From Histoplasma ohiense (Eukaryota > Ascomycota > Eurotiomycetes > Onygenales > Ajellomycetaceae), in contig JAEVHH010000005.1 in NCBI GenBank assembly GCA_017607445.1, forward strand, positions 873,001 to 937,000: a stretch of DNA of 64,000 nt. The letters are read 5' to 3'. The notes under the pieces were generated by a model. The model ran no database searches. It saw nothing but the letters and a program-made list of their open reading frames with translations, and had not been told where the DNA came from. Positions 33,261 through 45,708 of this stretch are shown piece by piece. Numbering within the stretch: the stretch's first letter is position 1; each line of letters starts with the position of its first letter. Both the position numbers and the translations under genes were made by a program.

Positions 33261-35270
33261 CTAGTCGATTGTGTCATCCCTCAAGGCGAAAAGTTGTTTT
33301 ACCAACTCATCAGCGTTCGTACGGATGGCGTTGTGATACATGACGTTCGTAATGAACTGCTTGCACCCTTTGATCTTTGCTGCCGTTTCCGCTGCCAACG
33401 CGTAATGCACATACATGTCATCAACGAAGGTTGCTGAAAATACCGGTACTTCGTTCTTTGCTAATTGGGCTTCGTCATAGAGGTCCGGCCATTCACTATA
33501 TGCCGCAATGATGTCTGCAGCAGTTTTGACTTGCCCAAGCTCGTCGGAAGATTCAAACATGTGGGGGTATATCTGTGTGCATAAATCCGTCGTCAATTTC
33601 GGGCCTTAGTTGCACCCACGGGCGGATGCGCCTTTTCCAACTCACCATTTCCCCAGTGAAAAACACCGGACTTCCATCGAATTTGTTCTGAAATTGAGAG
33701 AACCTTGCTATCAATCTTTCCGCACACCAATTCGACGCCTCCCTAGACGATCATTAGCTGTTTGCTCTGCAAAATCGTCTCACAAAATGAGGCCATATAC
33801 CCTTGGCAATATATTGCTTCATGTAGCACCGCATAGAGGATGTTATTGTCGAAGGTGGTAGCATTATTCAGAATTGAAAGAGTTGGTGTCGTCAAAAGGT
33901 TAAACGTTTCAAGCTCGTTCTGTACTCTTAGTACGATATCTGTGCACATTAACAGTAAGTAGACTTGAATAGACTCTCCGACATCCCCTCTTACCGTGAA
34001 TAGAATCCAAGCCACCTATTTCACCGTCAGCCAAAAATTAGTTTCATCCAATCCATAGTAGAAAAATGTTTTTATATACCTCGCATTCCGAATGATAGCC
34101 CCAGCGACAAGAATCTAGAAGGCGTGAGAACTCCAGCCGGTAGCTGGACCCGGTTATCGTTCAGATAGCGAAGGATGTAATTAACTCTGCTGACATCCTC
34201 GGGGAACTTGGAATAATAAGCTTCATTCCGTTCCTGGACCTTTTCTATTCCGTCTCAGCTATTTTATTCAGTCCAGCTAGCGTTGTCAGAAACTTACCGT
34301 ACGTCCTCTCAAGAACGGGATCTGGTCCCTTCCTAAGTGGGGGAAGGCCTCCAGTTGTGAAAACCTCCCGCAGGCCCTCCGGGCTTTACAAGCCAAAATT
34401 AGCCTCTAGAGCAAAGCTGGGAGGAACAAGAGGGATATAAGATCATAAACCTTCTGAGAAACCCACAATTTTGAAAGATACGTAACGACGCAAAACCCGC
34501 CAAAACTTTGGCCAAGGACGCTCCATTTCTTCTTTTCAGGCGGATATTCAGAAGTAATATTTTCGCGGATAGCCTCACAATCCCGGACTATGTTATCCGC
34601 ACGGAATAGTTTGAGATATTCTGCCTGTTTAACAGCATCACCTACGAGGCCAAGAGTAGCAGCCGTAATTGGGGCACTCAATCCTGTCCCTCGCTGGTCA
34701 AGTAAAAGAATCTATAGAAATAATTAGTTAGGCCATTCAGAAACGCAATTTGGAACCAACAGCTGTGCAATGCTTATTCATTAATTTTGACTCCAGCCAC
34801 AGATGTACGCCAGAAATGAAATGAACAGCATTTGCAGTTCAAATCTTCCCATACCTGGTATCCCCTATCAAGCACCATTTGCACCCAGCCAACGTCCTGT
34901 GGTGCCGGTGATGGCATTCCTGGACCACCTTGTAGGTATAAAAACCAAGGTAAAACCTTTTCATCTCGGGGCAAATCAACCCCTGGTTCACGGCGCCTTA
35001 CAGCCCGCCCAAAAAGCCGAATGGTGGCCTCAGTAGGCCGATCGTAATCCAGCGGGACATCCCAGAAAAGTTCAGTAACTCTCAATTTTCCTGTTAATTG
35101 CACGAGTAGGATACGAAGATATCAGTTATTCGGATTTGCTGAAGCTCCTGACACGATATGTATCGCAAAACTTTGCCAGATCAAGAAACAAGGCTGGGTA
35201 TTAAATCGATCCCAAGCCACGCACCTGGAACAAAATGGACTTGCGACCTGACAAGCTTTGCGAGCCACAT
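33261..35270 (-). CDS. Prolyl iminopeptidase-like alpha/beta hydrolase (peptidase S33)
   Basis: S33 enzymes release N-terminal proline from peptides. Nine exons join in frame to 448 aa: 35270-35225, 35090-34855, 34711-34467, 34383-34298, 34244-34080, 34015-33995, 33939-33801, 33742-33646, 33572-33261. The protein starts MWLAKLVRSQVHFVPGKLRV. It then shows WFLYLQGGPGMPSP (oxyanion-hole HGGPG-type motif) and LLLDQRGTGLSAP. The nucleophile elbow is GQSFGGF, with catalytic Ser. FVDDMYVHY and MYHNAIRTNADELVKQLF fit the catalytic Asp and His regions. One internal exon is only 21 nt. Introns are 53-143 bp. It is the most intron-rich gene of the window and converges on the CENP-K-like gene. Confidence 0.85.
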
Positions 35271-35808
35271 AATGAAAGCAGGCAGATCAATGTAGACTAT
35301 CTAGAGGAGAGCAGCGGGTATGCTGAACTGGGCATTCAAGATCTCCTAGGGAGCAGTTGTTCTGAGAGGATTCTATTCCTGCTTATTAAATAGTTTTACA
35401 CTGAGGGGCTGATAAATTATGTTGCAGATCTATGACGCGTTAGTCACGCAACCTTCAAACAGCGTTATGGATATTTATTCCATCTGCCACTTGTATGCGC
35501 ACAAAAAATCACCAATAGCTCTTTACACGAGTACGACCAAAGATATATATCTTACATTTATCTACCTATGGCAAGTATTTGTGATCTATATAGCAATACC
35601 TTGATACCATTAATAACCAATTGGAGAAGCTCGGCCGAATCGACGAATCAGGGCAGTTGGGCTACTAATTAAACCTCTTACTGCTCCACTCAGCGATATG
35701 ATCTTATATATGTCACTGGGATGTGGTATCTTCTTCCTTACACATAGAGATGGTACAAACAGGTGGCTAACCGCACACCGCAGACAACACGATTAAACCA
35801 TCTCAACC
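35271..35808. promoter_or_regulatory. Divergent promoter, iminopeptidase / PLP decarboxylase
   Basis: This 538-bp AT-rich interval lies between two outward starts. I see no intact gene; a 61-codon plus frame at 35419 has no support. Confidence 0.5.
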
Positions 35809-37335
35809 ATGAGCATCCAGCCCCTCCAATCCCGTCGGGATAAAGAATTACCTCTCCAGATCTGCCAGACGGCCCTCTCGCCCTGGACCTTGCCCGTGCT
35901 CCCTACGCCAGCCACCATTTCCAAGGCCCGTCGCTCTCTGATAAACACGCTTCCCACCACCGGATTGGGATTTTCAGAGACAAAACGACACATAGTCGAC
36001 GATATTATCCCCGGCTTCAACGGCAGCAGCCTCAGTTCCAATTACTATGCCTTTGTCACAGGCGGCGTGACACCCGCTGCTTTGTTGGCTGATACCATCG
36101 TATCTGCCTACGACCAGAATGTGCATGTGCACATTCCAGACCACTCCGTAGCAACGGATGTGGAACATCGGGCTTTGACGTTGCTGCTTGATTTGTTCGA
36201 TCTAGATCATAAAGTCTGGGTCCACAAGACCTTGACAACCGGCGCGACGGGTAGCAATGTGCTTGGGCTCGCTCTTGGAAGAGAGTTTGTTCTTCGGGCA
36301 GCTGTGGAAAGGAAGGTAGGAGCGGATCGCGCGGTTATTAAGAGCGTAGGTGAACATGGTATGGCGGAAGTATTGCTTGCTGCGGGCCTAAAAGGGTTAC
36401 AAGTTCTGTCCACGTATCCGCATTCGTCAATTGGAAAAGCAGCGGGAGTTCTGGGTATTGGTCGGGCAAATGTTAAGAGCATCTGTTCTTCTGGTGGGAG
36501 CGAGAGTCAACGCCCACTTAGGTTTGATTTTGAGATTCTAGAAAAGGAATTATCTAGAAGCGATGTGGCAAGCATTGTTGCGGTGTCTTGTGGTGAAGTG
36601 AACACGGGACATTTTGCGACAGAGGGACTTGAAGAGTTTAGGAAGATACGGCAGCTCTGCGACAAGTACGGTGCCTGGTTACACGTTGATGGCGCTTTTG
36701 GGATGTTTGGACGTATTTTGAAAAGCGGCAAAGAATTTGACCGTATTTTGAAAGGATGCCAGGGGCTTGAATTGGCAGACTCCATAACAGGGGATGCTCA
36801 TAAATTACTCAATGTTCCCTACGATTGCGGCATTTTCTTCTCACGCCACGCGGATCTCGCAGAGGATGTCTGCAGGAACCCTAACGCGGTCTATCTAAGT
36901 GTTGGTGCTGGTGAGATCCCGGCTCCGTGCAATATCGGCCTTGAGAACTCCAGGCGTCTCAGAGCACTGCCGGTGTATGCAACCTTAGTTTCATATGGAA
37001 GGGACGGTTATAGGGATATGTTAGAGAGGCAGATAAAACTCGCTAGATCGGTTGCTGGCTGGCTACTTGAGCATCCCGCTTACGAAGTTCTTCCTCACAA
37101 CCCAGTGAAGGAAAGCCTTCTGCAGGATACATTTATCATTGTTCTATTCAGGGCAATAGACGAAGGCTTGAATAAGGTGCTGGTGAACAAAATCAATGCC
37201 AATTCAATAATCTTTGTGTCGGGAACGAGTTGGGACGGAAAACCTGCGTGCAGAATTGCAATTTCAAATTGGAGAGTAATCGAAGAGAAGGATTTTGAAA
37301 TGATAACTACCGTGCTACGTGAAGTCGCTCAATAA
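35809..37335 (+). CDS. PLP-dependent group II decarboxylase-like enzyme
   Basis: The single exon encodes 508 aa of the pyridoxal-5'-phosphate-dependent decarboxylase (Pyridoxal_deC) fold. Landmarks are YYAFVTGGVTPAALLADTIV, the LTTGATGSNVLGLALGRE phosphate-binding region, AWLHVDGAFG with the Asp that pairs with the pyridine nitrogen, and the Schiff-base lysine Lys332 in DAHKLLNVPYDCG. The tail SIIFVSGTSWDGKPACRIAI is typical of the small domain. The substrate cannot be read from sequence: the family includes glutamate, tyrosine and tryptophan decarboxylases and related fungal enzymes of unknown substrate. The lack of introns, unlike its neighbours, is worth noting but is not evidence of transfer by itself. 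Only 78 bp separate its stop from that of KEL3. Confidence 0.85.
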   Translation: MSIQPLQSRRDKELPLQICQTALSPWTLPVLPTPATISKARRSLINTLPTTGLGFSETKRHIVDDIIPGFNGSSLSSNYYAFVTGGVTPAALLADTIVSAYDQNVHVHIPDHSVATDVEHRALTLLLDLFDLDHKVWVHKTLTTGATGSNVLGLALGREFVLRAAVERKVGADRAVIKSVGEHGMAEVLLAAGLKGLQVLSTYPHSSIGKAAGVLGIGRANVKSICSSGGSESQRPLRFDFEILEKELSRSDVASIVAVSCGEVNTGHFATEGLEEFRKIRQLCDKYGAWLHVDGAFGMFGRILKSGKEFDRILKGCQGLELADSITGDAHKLLNVPYDCGIFFSRHADLAEDVCRNPNAVYLSVGAGEIPAPCNIGLENSRRLRALPVYATLVSYGRDGYRDMLERQIKLARSVAGWLLEHPAYEVLPHNPVKESLLQDTFIIVLFRAIDEGLNKVLVNKINANSIIFVSGTSWDGKPACRIAISNWRVIEEKDFEMITTVLREVAQ

Positions 37336-37413
37336 TGTGAACAGCGATGTGTGAATGCTGTCTATCTATATCCATGAAGAATATCAATAGAATACCACGA
37401 TATTTTATCACCA

Positions 37414-39592
37414 TTATTTCCGACGTCCTGCCGTTGGAACGTCACTTCTATCGGCCATACTGACGACCTCCCCAATGCCAGCCTCTTCTTGTTCGTCTTC
37501 CAGAGCTGTGATTTCTTCTCTGCAATCCCACCATTTCTCTTCAGCAAGAGCAAACGCTTCCTTTCGAAGCTCCTTTATGCTCATTTCTGATCCAGATTTA
37601 GCAGTGTTCATTTTACATATTAGAATATCCTGCCATTCCGAGGAGGTCCTGCTGAAGAAATCTCTCAGAGACTCAAAAGGTCGGGGATGCGGTCGAGAAT
37701 CCTGGACAGGGGTTTCTGATTCTTGTTCGACCTCTGTTTCCATCTGCGCAGGTTCCGTGACGCTTGTTGCTGCGGTCGACGCTACTTCTACCGACTCCAT
37801 CTCTATATCCTCATTTTCTCCGTCGTCTGATTCCTCTTCTTCCTCGTCCTCTTCATCAGTGTCGACTGGAATGGCATCATTCCAATGTTCAGGCTCGTTG
37901 TAGAATATCTCCTTTACGCCATCCAGTTTCACTAGATCAATGGAATACATGTCGTTAAATGTAAATTCCTGATCTCCTCTTTCAAAGGTGCCGCCAAAAA
38001 TAAACAGTGTATCATCCAGCACCGCTAATTGGGAATTGAACCTCCGGTGCGGCATTTCAAAGCGAACTGTCAAGTTTCGTTTCTCTCCGTTATCATCGTC
38101 CTCATTTTCTGGAGAGTCGATGTCCATCGGCTGCGACTCTATGGTCTTAGTTTCAACGAGCGCAAGGTTGCGCAGTAGGTCCTCTTCATCTGCTTTACCC
38201 CGGCTCCGCTTTTCGGTCTTCATAGCAGCCTGCTGCTTCTTGCCTGTTGCACGCGGCCGACGAAGAGCCAATTGGAAAAATCGGTTTCGGTCAGTGTTCC
38301 ATGCGTGAAGACTGTCGAAAAATTCACTTTCAATCCCATCTTCGGTTGCCTCGACGTCGTGGACGCCGCCAAACATAATTCCTCTTCCCTTGTGGAATGC
38401 CATAGTTGCACCCGCCCGGAGAGGGTTCGGAGGATTAGCCGGTTTCTTCCGCCGCTCCCATCGGGTCGTAGGCATTGCAGTGGAGGGAGCATCAGATGGG
38501 GGTGGGGTAATTCGTAAGAACCAGGTGTCTTGGTGAACAATTGGCTTGAGGATCATACGCTGCGCTCCCCCTTTCTGTTGCTTGTTGGCTGCGGCGCTCA
38601 TCTTTACTCGAGAATATCCTCCGTAAAGTACCGCGCCGAATTCATGTGGAAGAAATGAAAATGAGGATCTAGCATCTGGCTTTTGGGACGCTGGAGGAAG
38701 AGTAACGTTATGCCACGTATACTTTTGACAGTCATATATCCACAAATCCTGAAGGTACTTTGTCTGGTGGGAAGTATCCTGGAAGCCGCCAAATAATAGT
38801 ATATAATTCTTGGGGAAAAAGTTAGAATCGAGGTAAATTTATGCAATTACACATATTCACATACAGCTGCTTCGAACAATAAACTGCGTTTAACAACCAC
38901 CATAACAGGAATGCAGGATAATTCGACCTACCTTGAAATACGTCATTCTATGCCCGCTCCGTGCAGGAGGCCCTTTGGTCTTTGTTTCAATCCTACTCCA
39001 TTCCCTTGACGATGGATCTAGGTGCCAGAAATCATTATAATGATAAAAGGTTCCTTGTTTTGGAGAGGAAAATTCTCCTATATTTGCGGTCAGTATTTTA
39101 TCTACTTTACGTTTACACTATTCGTTCAGCATTGCACATGCCTCCAAACATATAAATTCCACCTGCATTTCCCCCGCGACACCATGCATGTCCACTCCTG
39201 GGGAGAGGACTATTTGGGCTGGTGACCTCCCGCCACTCATGTTTATCAGCTTGATAGACAAAGAGGTTATTGTAAAACGTGACTATTGTGCCATCAAAAT
39301 ATTCTCCTCCGAAGAGAAAGAGTTCACTTCGCCTTGCTGGCGACGCAATCAAGGTAGAGGAAGAACGTGGTGACGGTGGCCCGCAGCTGGCCTCGGTGAC
39401 CTTCAGGAACTTGGCCTGTTCTTCTGCATATGCTGCCAAAACAGCATCCAGATCAACATCTTCAGCATCGCTGTCATCAGCCTGACCCTTTGCTTTGAGT
39501 TTCTTCTCCTTCTGAGCCAATTTCTTAGACTGTTTAGCGGCTACACGGGCCTTTTTCTCCGCAGTTTTGGACTTTTTGTCGCTTTTGCCCAT
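37414..39592 (-). CDS. KEL3: Kelch-repeat protein Kel3 (KLHDC4 family) with C-terminal DUF4110
   Basis: This is a cytoplasmic kelch beta-propeller protein of uncertain function, conserved from yeast to human KLHDC4. Three exons (39592-39142, 39077-38932, 38808-37414) give 663 aa. It opens with a Lys-rich coil (MGKSDKKSKTAEKKARVAAK) and then kelch units: ELFLFGGEYFDG, IYMFGGEFSSP, HYNDFWHLD, YILLFGGFQD, AVLYGGYSRV, IMFGGVHDVE, TLFIFGGTFE. A long acidic insert follows (DTDEEDEEEEESDDGENEDI). The C-terminal FESLRDFFSRTSSEWQDILI and KELRKEAFALAEEKWWDCRE match DUF4110. The first intron appears to be GC-AG (GGAG|GCATGT...TATAG): no GT donor in range restores the FGG-EFSSPKQG frame. Confidence 0.9.
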
Positions 39593-40107
39593 CCTTGCGC
39601 AAAGTGCAGGAAGATATTTAGATGGGAGCACGTTTCTTATGCATCATCAGGGTAATGATTCCGCCATTGGATCGGTTGTGAGTACGGAGTACCAGAAGCG
39701 AGATGAAGACAGAGAACACTTTTCATTGGTGGAAATTCCTAAAATTTTGTCAGATGACCGACGTGCCCTAAAACACCAGAACGATACCCTTTTGAGGAAC
39801 AATTCTAGTCTGTATCATCATGACATTGTAATAATTGTCGACCGATCAATTGGGTCGTGATTGTTGAAGGCTCTCAAAAAATTTCCTCCAACACTCCCCC
39901 GCAACAGCCCCAAAGTCAAGATCGCGAAGTGGGTTTGACATCACGTGCCAACGCGTATTCATTCATCCAAACACGAAAACTTCCCCAGCCTTGAAGAGAC
40001 TATCAATCTCAAACATCTTCCCTGTTGGCGACAAATTGTACCATCCGGTAACTTTATCCAGTGTCCCTAAGAGCCCCCCTACAAAAAACCAGCAGCGAGA
40101 TGACTCT
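39593..40107. promoter_or_regulatory. Divergent promoter between KEL3 and the RecQ helicase
   Basis: This 515-bp interval carries a TCACGTG site at 39941-39947. An open frame upstream of 40108 continues the helicase frame to 39991, but the conserved start MTRHNLKDHLSWLL is at 40108. Confidence 0.5.
39941..39947. promoter_or_regulatory. CACGTG box between KEL3 and RecQ
   Basis: TCACGTG lies about 160 bp upstream of the helicase start and 350 bp upstream of KEL3. It is a consensus match only. Confidence 0.35.
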
Positions 40108-43100
40108 ATGACAAGGCATAATTTAAAAGATCACCTGTCTTGGCTGTTGAACAGTGGACCGCTGATACCTCCGTTGATACCACAAGCACAAACCGCAGGT
40201 GGAAACAGTGTTACAAGACAAAAGGTTGCCAGTTTCGGAAATCCCTTAGATGTGGTGCATACCGCCAATGACGCGGTGACATCGGTCTTACAACCCATAC
40301 AACACGATCTTGATCCTCAGCATGCGAAGGTTGAGGAGGCGGATATCGGGTTTGAGCTATCGGATGTGGACATGGCCCGGCTTCAATGTGCTCCACTATC
40401 TTCAACGAAGCCGCGCATGCTGAGTAGCATCAAGCAGAGATTTCCAGCTTCGCCGGGCAGGTCTAATGTGCTGAAAGAAAAGCATAGTTTTCCTGGGAAC
40501 AACGAGCCTCGTTCTGGAGCTATGAAGAATAGTTTGTTATCCCCACGAACTAGATCTAACTCCTAGCTGTACTTGTGCTAACCATTGAATTAGCTAGGCG
40601 TACTTCCCCATCGCAAAGCAGTCCAAGATTCCTGTCTCGTCAATCAACCTACCCTGGCGATTCCAAGTTTTCCGGCGAACATGTTGATTCCATAGACCTA
40701 ACGGGTGACCAAGCCGTCCATACGTCCTCATCGGGGACTGTTGAAACATTTGGAGAGCCGCTACGGATATGGAGAGAGGATTATGCATCTCGCCCCGAGC
40801 CATTGAGCAACCGTGGAATGAAACGAAAAAGCGATGACTATGAGGCAGACCTAAAAATACCAACAAATCCAATATCGCAGAACTCACAGGGATCCCAAGT
40901 AACTCCGGATAAAAAAGAGCCGTGCGATTTTGCGTCTAGTTCAAACCATGGCAAGTCGGCTAAGAAATCTTTATTGGATCCGTTATCGGTTATTGGTGAC
41001 TCAGAAGGCGAAGACGACGGGATTGATCTTTTCCGCAGTGACAACGATAAAGATTACCGATCTCCTCCATACTCATTCAGTAGTCATGACCTATACCCAA
41101 AACTAGCTAAACAGAAAGAGGGTTGGCAGGGATCAATCAAATCCAAGAAGTCATCCCCGCGTGACCGAACGAGTCCAATGAGTTCTGGACGTCGACCATC
41201 AACAATTGCTTCTCCTGTCCAACAACATACTCCTATCTCGAATGTGCAGGCACCGGAAGACCGCGGCAATGGCTTAGGGAGCTCTATCTCCCGTAGCACT
41301 TCCAGCCGTCGAGGAAGCCAGAGTCCCTCCTTGGCCAGTTTTCTCGCGCTTCCTCCTGGCTTTATTGAAAATCTTCTTGAAAAGTTTAAAGCTGACCGTT
41401 CCAGAAACGCAGAAATGGCATATCAGCGGGCTATGGATGCTATGGATGCTTCTGATTTGATTGAGGAAAATAAGATATTGAATTCTAAGATTGGGGCTCT
41501 TGAAAACCTCCAAAAACGACAAAAAGCATACACTTTATTGCAAGAAAAGCAGGAGAAACTTAAGAAACGGATAATTCAATTTGCTGAACGAGCAACGATT
41601 CTGCCGGATGCATCTAGTGATGTCGACAAAGCTCGAAAACTTGCACTGGAGCGCCAGGAACAGGAGGCTAAATTAGTCGAATTAATCGAGCAATCCGGGA
41701 TCCTGAAAAATGAAAGCGGGACAGCTATCAATGGTACTAGGCCTCCAGCTCATGAAATTCTAATCACAGGAACACAATTTCCAAAGAAATGCACAGACAA
41801 TATTGTAATGACCTTCGAGCCCCAAAAGTCACCTCCAAATATCTCCCATCCGCCATCGCAATCTTTTCCGCAAACGTTTACGAAACCCAAAACTCCTACA
41901 AAGTTTACCCCTAAAACCTCAACGTTTGGTGGCAACGATGGCGAGTATATACTGGACAAAGACGATCTCTTTTCTCGGAATATGGGAAGCCCCGTCGCTT
42001 CGGAAATGGTAGATTTTGATAATGACACTGATGATTTTGATATGCTCGAAGTAGCGGAACATTTCGAGAATCAATGGTCTGGGCCTGTACGCAATATTTC
42101 ATTCGGAGGTCCGGCCACGCGGCATGAAACAACATCTTCTGCTAAGAATCCCGCACCCGAATTATTACAACATCCGTGGTCTAAAGATGTCAAGCAGGCA
42201 TTACTACATCGTTTTCAGCTGAATGGATTCCGCCCTAACCAATTAGAAGCCATTAATGCGACGTTAAGTGGGAAGGATGCGTTTGTTTTGATGCCAACCG
42301 GAGGGGGAAAGTCTCTCTGTTACCAATTACCTTCTGTCATCCAGAGCGGCACCACAAAAGGAGTTACAGTTGTTATATCTCCTCTTTTGAGTTTGATGGA
42401 AGACCAAGTTGCTCATTTGAAGCGACTACAGATCCAGGCATTCCTTTTAAACGGTGATGTGAGCAGAGAAGGAAAAAAGGAGATATACGGTGCCCTCCGC
42501 AATGCCAGGGTCGAACATCTCATACAGTTGCTCTACGTCACACCTGAGATGGTGAACAAGAATGGGGCATTACTAGATATCCTAACTCATTTGCACAGCC
42601 GACGTAAATTGGCGCGCATTGTCATTGACGAAGCTCATTGTGTAAGCCAATGGGGTCATGATTTCCGCCCTGATTACAAGGAATTAGGAAACACTAGAAC
42701 GAGATTTCCGGGAATCCCACTCATGGCACTTACCGCTACCGCCACAGAAAATGTTAAGGTTGACGTTATCCACAATCTCGGTATGCGTGACGCCGAAGTA
42801 TTCGTCCAGTCTTTCAATCGGCCAAATCTGATATATGAGGTCCGTCAGAAGCCGAAAGGCACAAATGTAGTTGACGGCATAGCCGAAACAATCAAGACAT
42901 CATATAATGGTCAAGCGGGCATAATATATTGCTTATCCAGACAAAGTTGTGAGAGGGTGGCTGAACAACTTCGCGAGACGCATAAGATAAATGCAGCCCA
43001 TTACCATGCTGGCCTGCCCGCCGAGGACCGAATATCGATTCAAACGGATTGGCAATCTGGAAAATGCAGCGTCATCGTGGCCACAATTGCTTTTGGAATG

Positions 43101-45030
43101 GGTATCGACAAACCAGATGTTCGTTTCGTTATCCACCACTCGATGCCTAAAAGCTTGGAGGGGTATTATCAAGAAACTGGGCGAGCTGGCCGCGATGGCA
43201 AAAGGTCAGGCTGTTACCTGTATTATGGCTTTCAAGACACAGCAACCATACGCAATATGATCGACAAAGGGGAGGGAAGCAACGAGCAGAAAAGCCGCCA
43301 GCGTCAGATGCTCCGTCACGTTGTTCAGTTTTGTGAAAACAGGAGTGATTGTCGACGAGTACAGATCCTCGCCTACTTCAATGAAAAGTTTAAAAAAGAA
43401 AACTGTAATCGCTCCTGCGACAACTGTAAAGCGGGCTTGACTTTTGAAGACCGAGATTTCACGGATCTCGCTGCTTCTGCTGTGAAGCTTGTTGGACGTC
43501 TCGCGGACCGAAAGGTGACTACTTTGTACTGTGTAGATTTGTTCAGGGGCGCCACGAGGAAATTTTCGGATCCAGCAGATAAATGCTTTCCCGAATTTGG
43601 CATTGGAGCTGACCTAGATCGCGGTGACGTCCAGCGACTGTTTTCCCATTTGCTATGTGAAGAAGTCTTGAGGGAAGAAAATGTTATCAACAATGCGCAT
43701 TTTGCCACTCAATATGTACAACTTGGAGAAAAGGCCGCTGAGTTTCTCTCCCGACGTCACCGGCTAATGATTCCGATTCGCGTTTCGCCTAATAACAAGG
43801 CTACTCAGAAATCCAAGCCTACCGCAAAAAGAAATCGTGGCACCGGAGTCCGTGCTGTTGGGAATGAATATCCAGCGTCCACAAATGTTTCGTCCCCGAT
43901 CCAAGAATCGTTGCGGCGACGCCAGCGTGGACGAAGATATACAGGCCCGGATGTGCTCGAAGATGAGGATGAAAGCGATGGTTTCGAACCGATACGCGAT
44001 GCCGGGCTACAGCGTCGGTCATCTGGTCGAGATTTGGGACCTCCAATCACCAATGATGGAAAAATATCTCAGCTTGACCCTCTCCAGAGCATCATCGTTG
44101 ACGAGTTTATGTTTTATGCCAAGAATACTTGTCATGATGTATGTTACGTTTCGCGTTAGAATCCATCCGCCTTCTCAAGTCGTGCTGACCCTGTCATAGA
44201 TAATGATGAAGAAGTCTCTTCGTAATCAGCCATTTCCTGATGCTATATTGCGTGAAATGGCCACCAGCTTGCCACGAGGTATGTACGTCCAATACTAACA
44301 TGACAGGCATAGGTTCCTAACTTACCACAGATAAATCTCAACTGCTCAAAATTCCCAACATTGACCCTGACAAAGTCGATCGGTATGGAGACCAGTTTCT
44401 TCGCCTAATCCGACGAGCCGAAGATCGATATCAGGAACTTCTAGCAGAGAGAGATCGAGATGGATCTCCGGTTCCCGATCCAAATCATGAAAATGTCATC
44501 AATATCAGTAGCGGTTCTGAATTTGGCTCAGGGGAAGATTTTGATGATCGTATTGATGATACCCCCGCTACAGGTGCCCCGATTTGGGAGAGAAGTTCTT
44601 TCTTCGAACAAGACGAAGAAGTAGCTGCATTCAATGCCCGTAGTAAGTTGACTTTACTAGGTCCTATTTGACTCTCAATCAATTCCGCTGCTGATATTGC
44701 TTTTCGACAGTGTCTCAACTCGAGCCCACACGGGACTCCGGTCTCACAACTCATGCTTCTACCAGGCAGACGTACCGCTCATCAAAACGAGGACCCGGTT
44801 CATATAATAAATACGGTATTGGTTCATTTCGTGGGAAAAATACGAAATCTCGAGGAGGCTTTGGAGCGGGAGGCGGTACTAGAACTTCAAGTAAAAAGCC
44901 TGGAAAGTTTCGTTCCAAAAGGAATTCCCAATCTTCGTCTTCGCATCCAACAAGACGCCAAGGCAGCCGCTCAGGCTCCGGCTCAGGCTCCGGCTCCCGT
45001 TATGGTGGCATCGGCATGATGCCTACGTAG
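40108..45030 (+). CDS. SGS1: RecQ-family DNA helicase (Sgs1/BLM, QDE3/MusN type)
   Basis: This 3'-5' DNA helicase acts with Top3-Rmi1 in recombination control and double Holliday junction dissolution. Five exons (40108-40531, 40594-44138, 44200-44278, 44331-44642, 44711-45030) join to 1559 aa. The N-terminal half is disordered with a coiled coil near 410-480. The helicase core has Walker A MPTGGGKSLCYQLP (Lys714), DEAH box at 820-823 followed by CVSQWGHDFRPDY, motif III ALTATATENV, and motif VI HYHAGL...QETGRAGRDG. The zinc-binding part of RQC is present (QFCENRSDCRR...NCNRSCDNC). A likely HRDC follows from about 1310 to 1390 (LRNQPFPDAILREMATSLPR). The tail is basic and Gly/Ser-rich. Full length for a BLM-type rather than a short RecQ. 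Confidence 0.95.
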
Positions 45031-45708
45031 AGTGAATTATTCACCAATTTGGCGTCAACTATACTCCAACTCTCTCTTGTTCCCCCACTCGTCTCTTCCC
45101 ATTATTTTGGTGGATTTTCTGAATAATTCCCTTCGTCTTTCAATTCACTGATTGGAGGGGAATATGAAGGTGACTTGTCCGCATTTTGGCGAGTTGCTCT
45201 CTTCGGTTTATTTTGACCCAATTTATCGATTTTACCTAGGGCGAGACAGACGGGTTAACAGGCTCCCAACAAGATCATATTCCACAGGACCAGCTGAATG
45301 AAGGAGTAACGATTATTGTTACGCAGCACACGTCATTATTATTTATTCATGATACCCTAACATGATCCTATCTATACATCACTAGATTCCCGCTTTTATT
45401 TTTATATTTCCCTTTTTATTAATGCCTGATATACATTCATCGTGCGTAATATCTTTGTGTTGAATAAAAGTACCGCTTCTTTGCTAGCTCAAGCTGGTTG
45501 GTAGTAGAAATTAATGGCAGTAAGCAAACTGATATCTCATGGACACGTCGCCCTTAAGGTACTTGGAGTGCCCAATGATGGCAAAAAGTGAATCTCGTTC
45601 GCCTTCCGTTCAGCTCAACCTCATCAGACTAATGCTAGTTCAAGGTGTATTTTAACGAGATATCAGGGGTATCTCCATGAGGACTAACACAAAGAATAGG
45701 AAATTGCT
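45031..45708. other. Intergenic: convergent 3' region
   Basis: This 678-bp interval lies between the RecQ stop and the inferred last exon of MON1. It is AT-rich and shows no gene. Confidence 0.55.

Noticed and set aside
37475..37903. 142-aa plus ORF rich in Ser
   Set aside because: It is the antisense of the acidic region of KEL3; Ser runs arise from Asp/Glu codons on the other strand.
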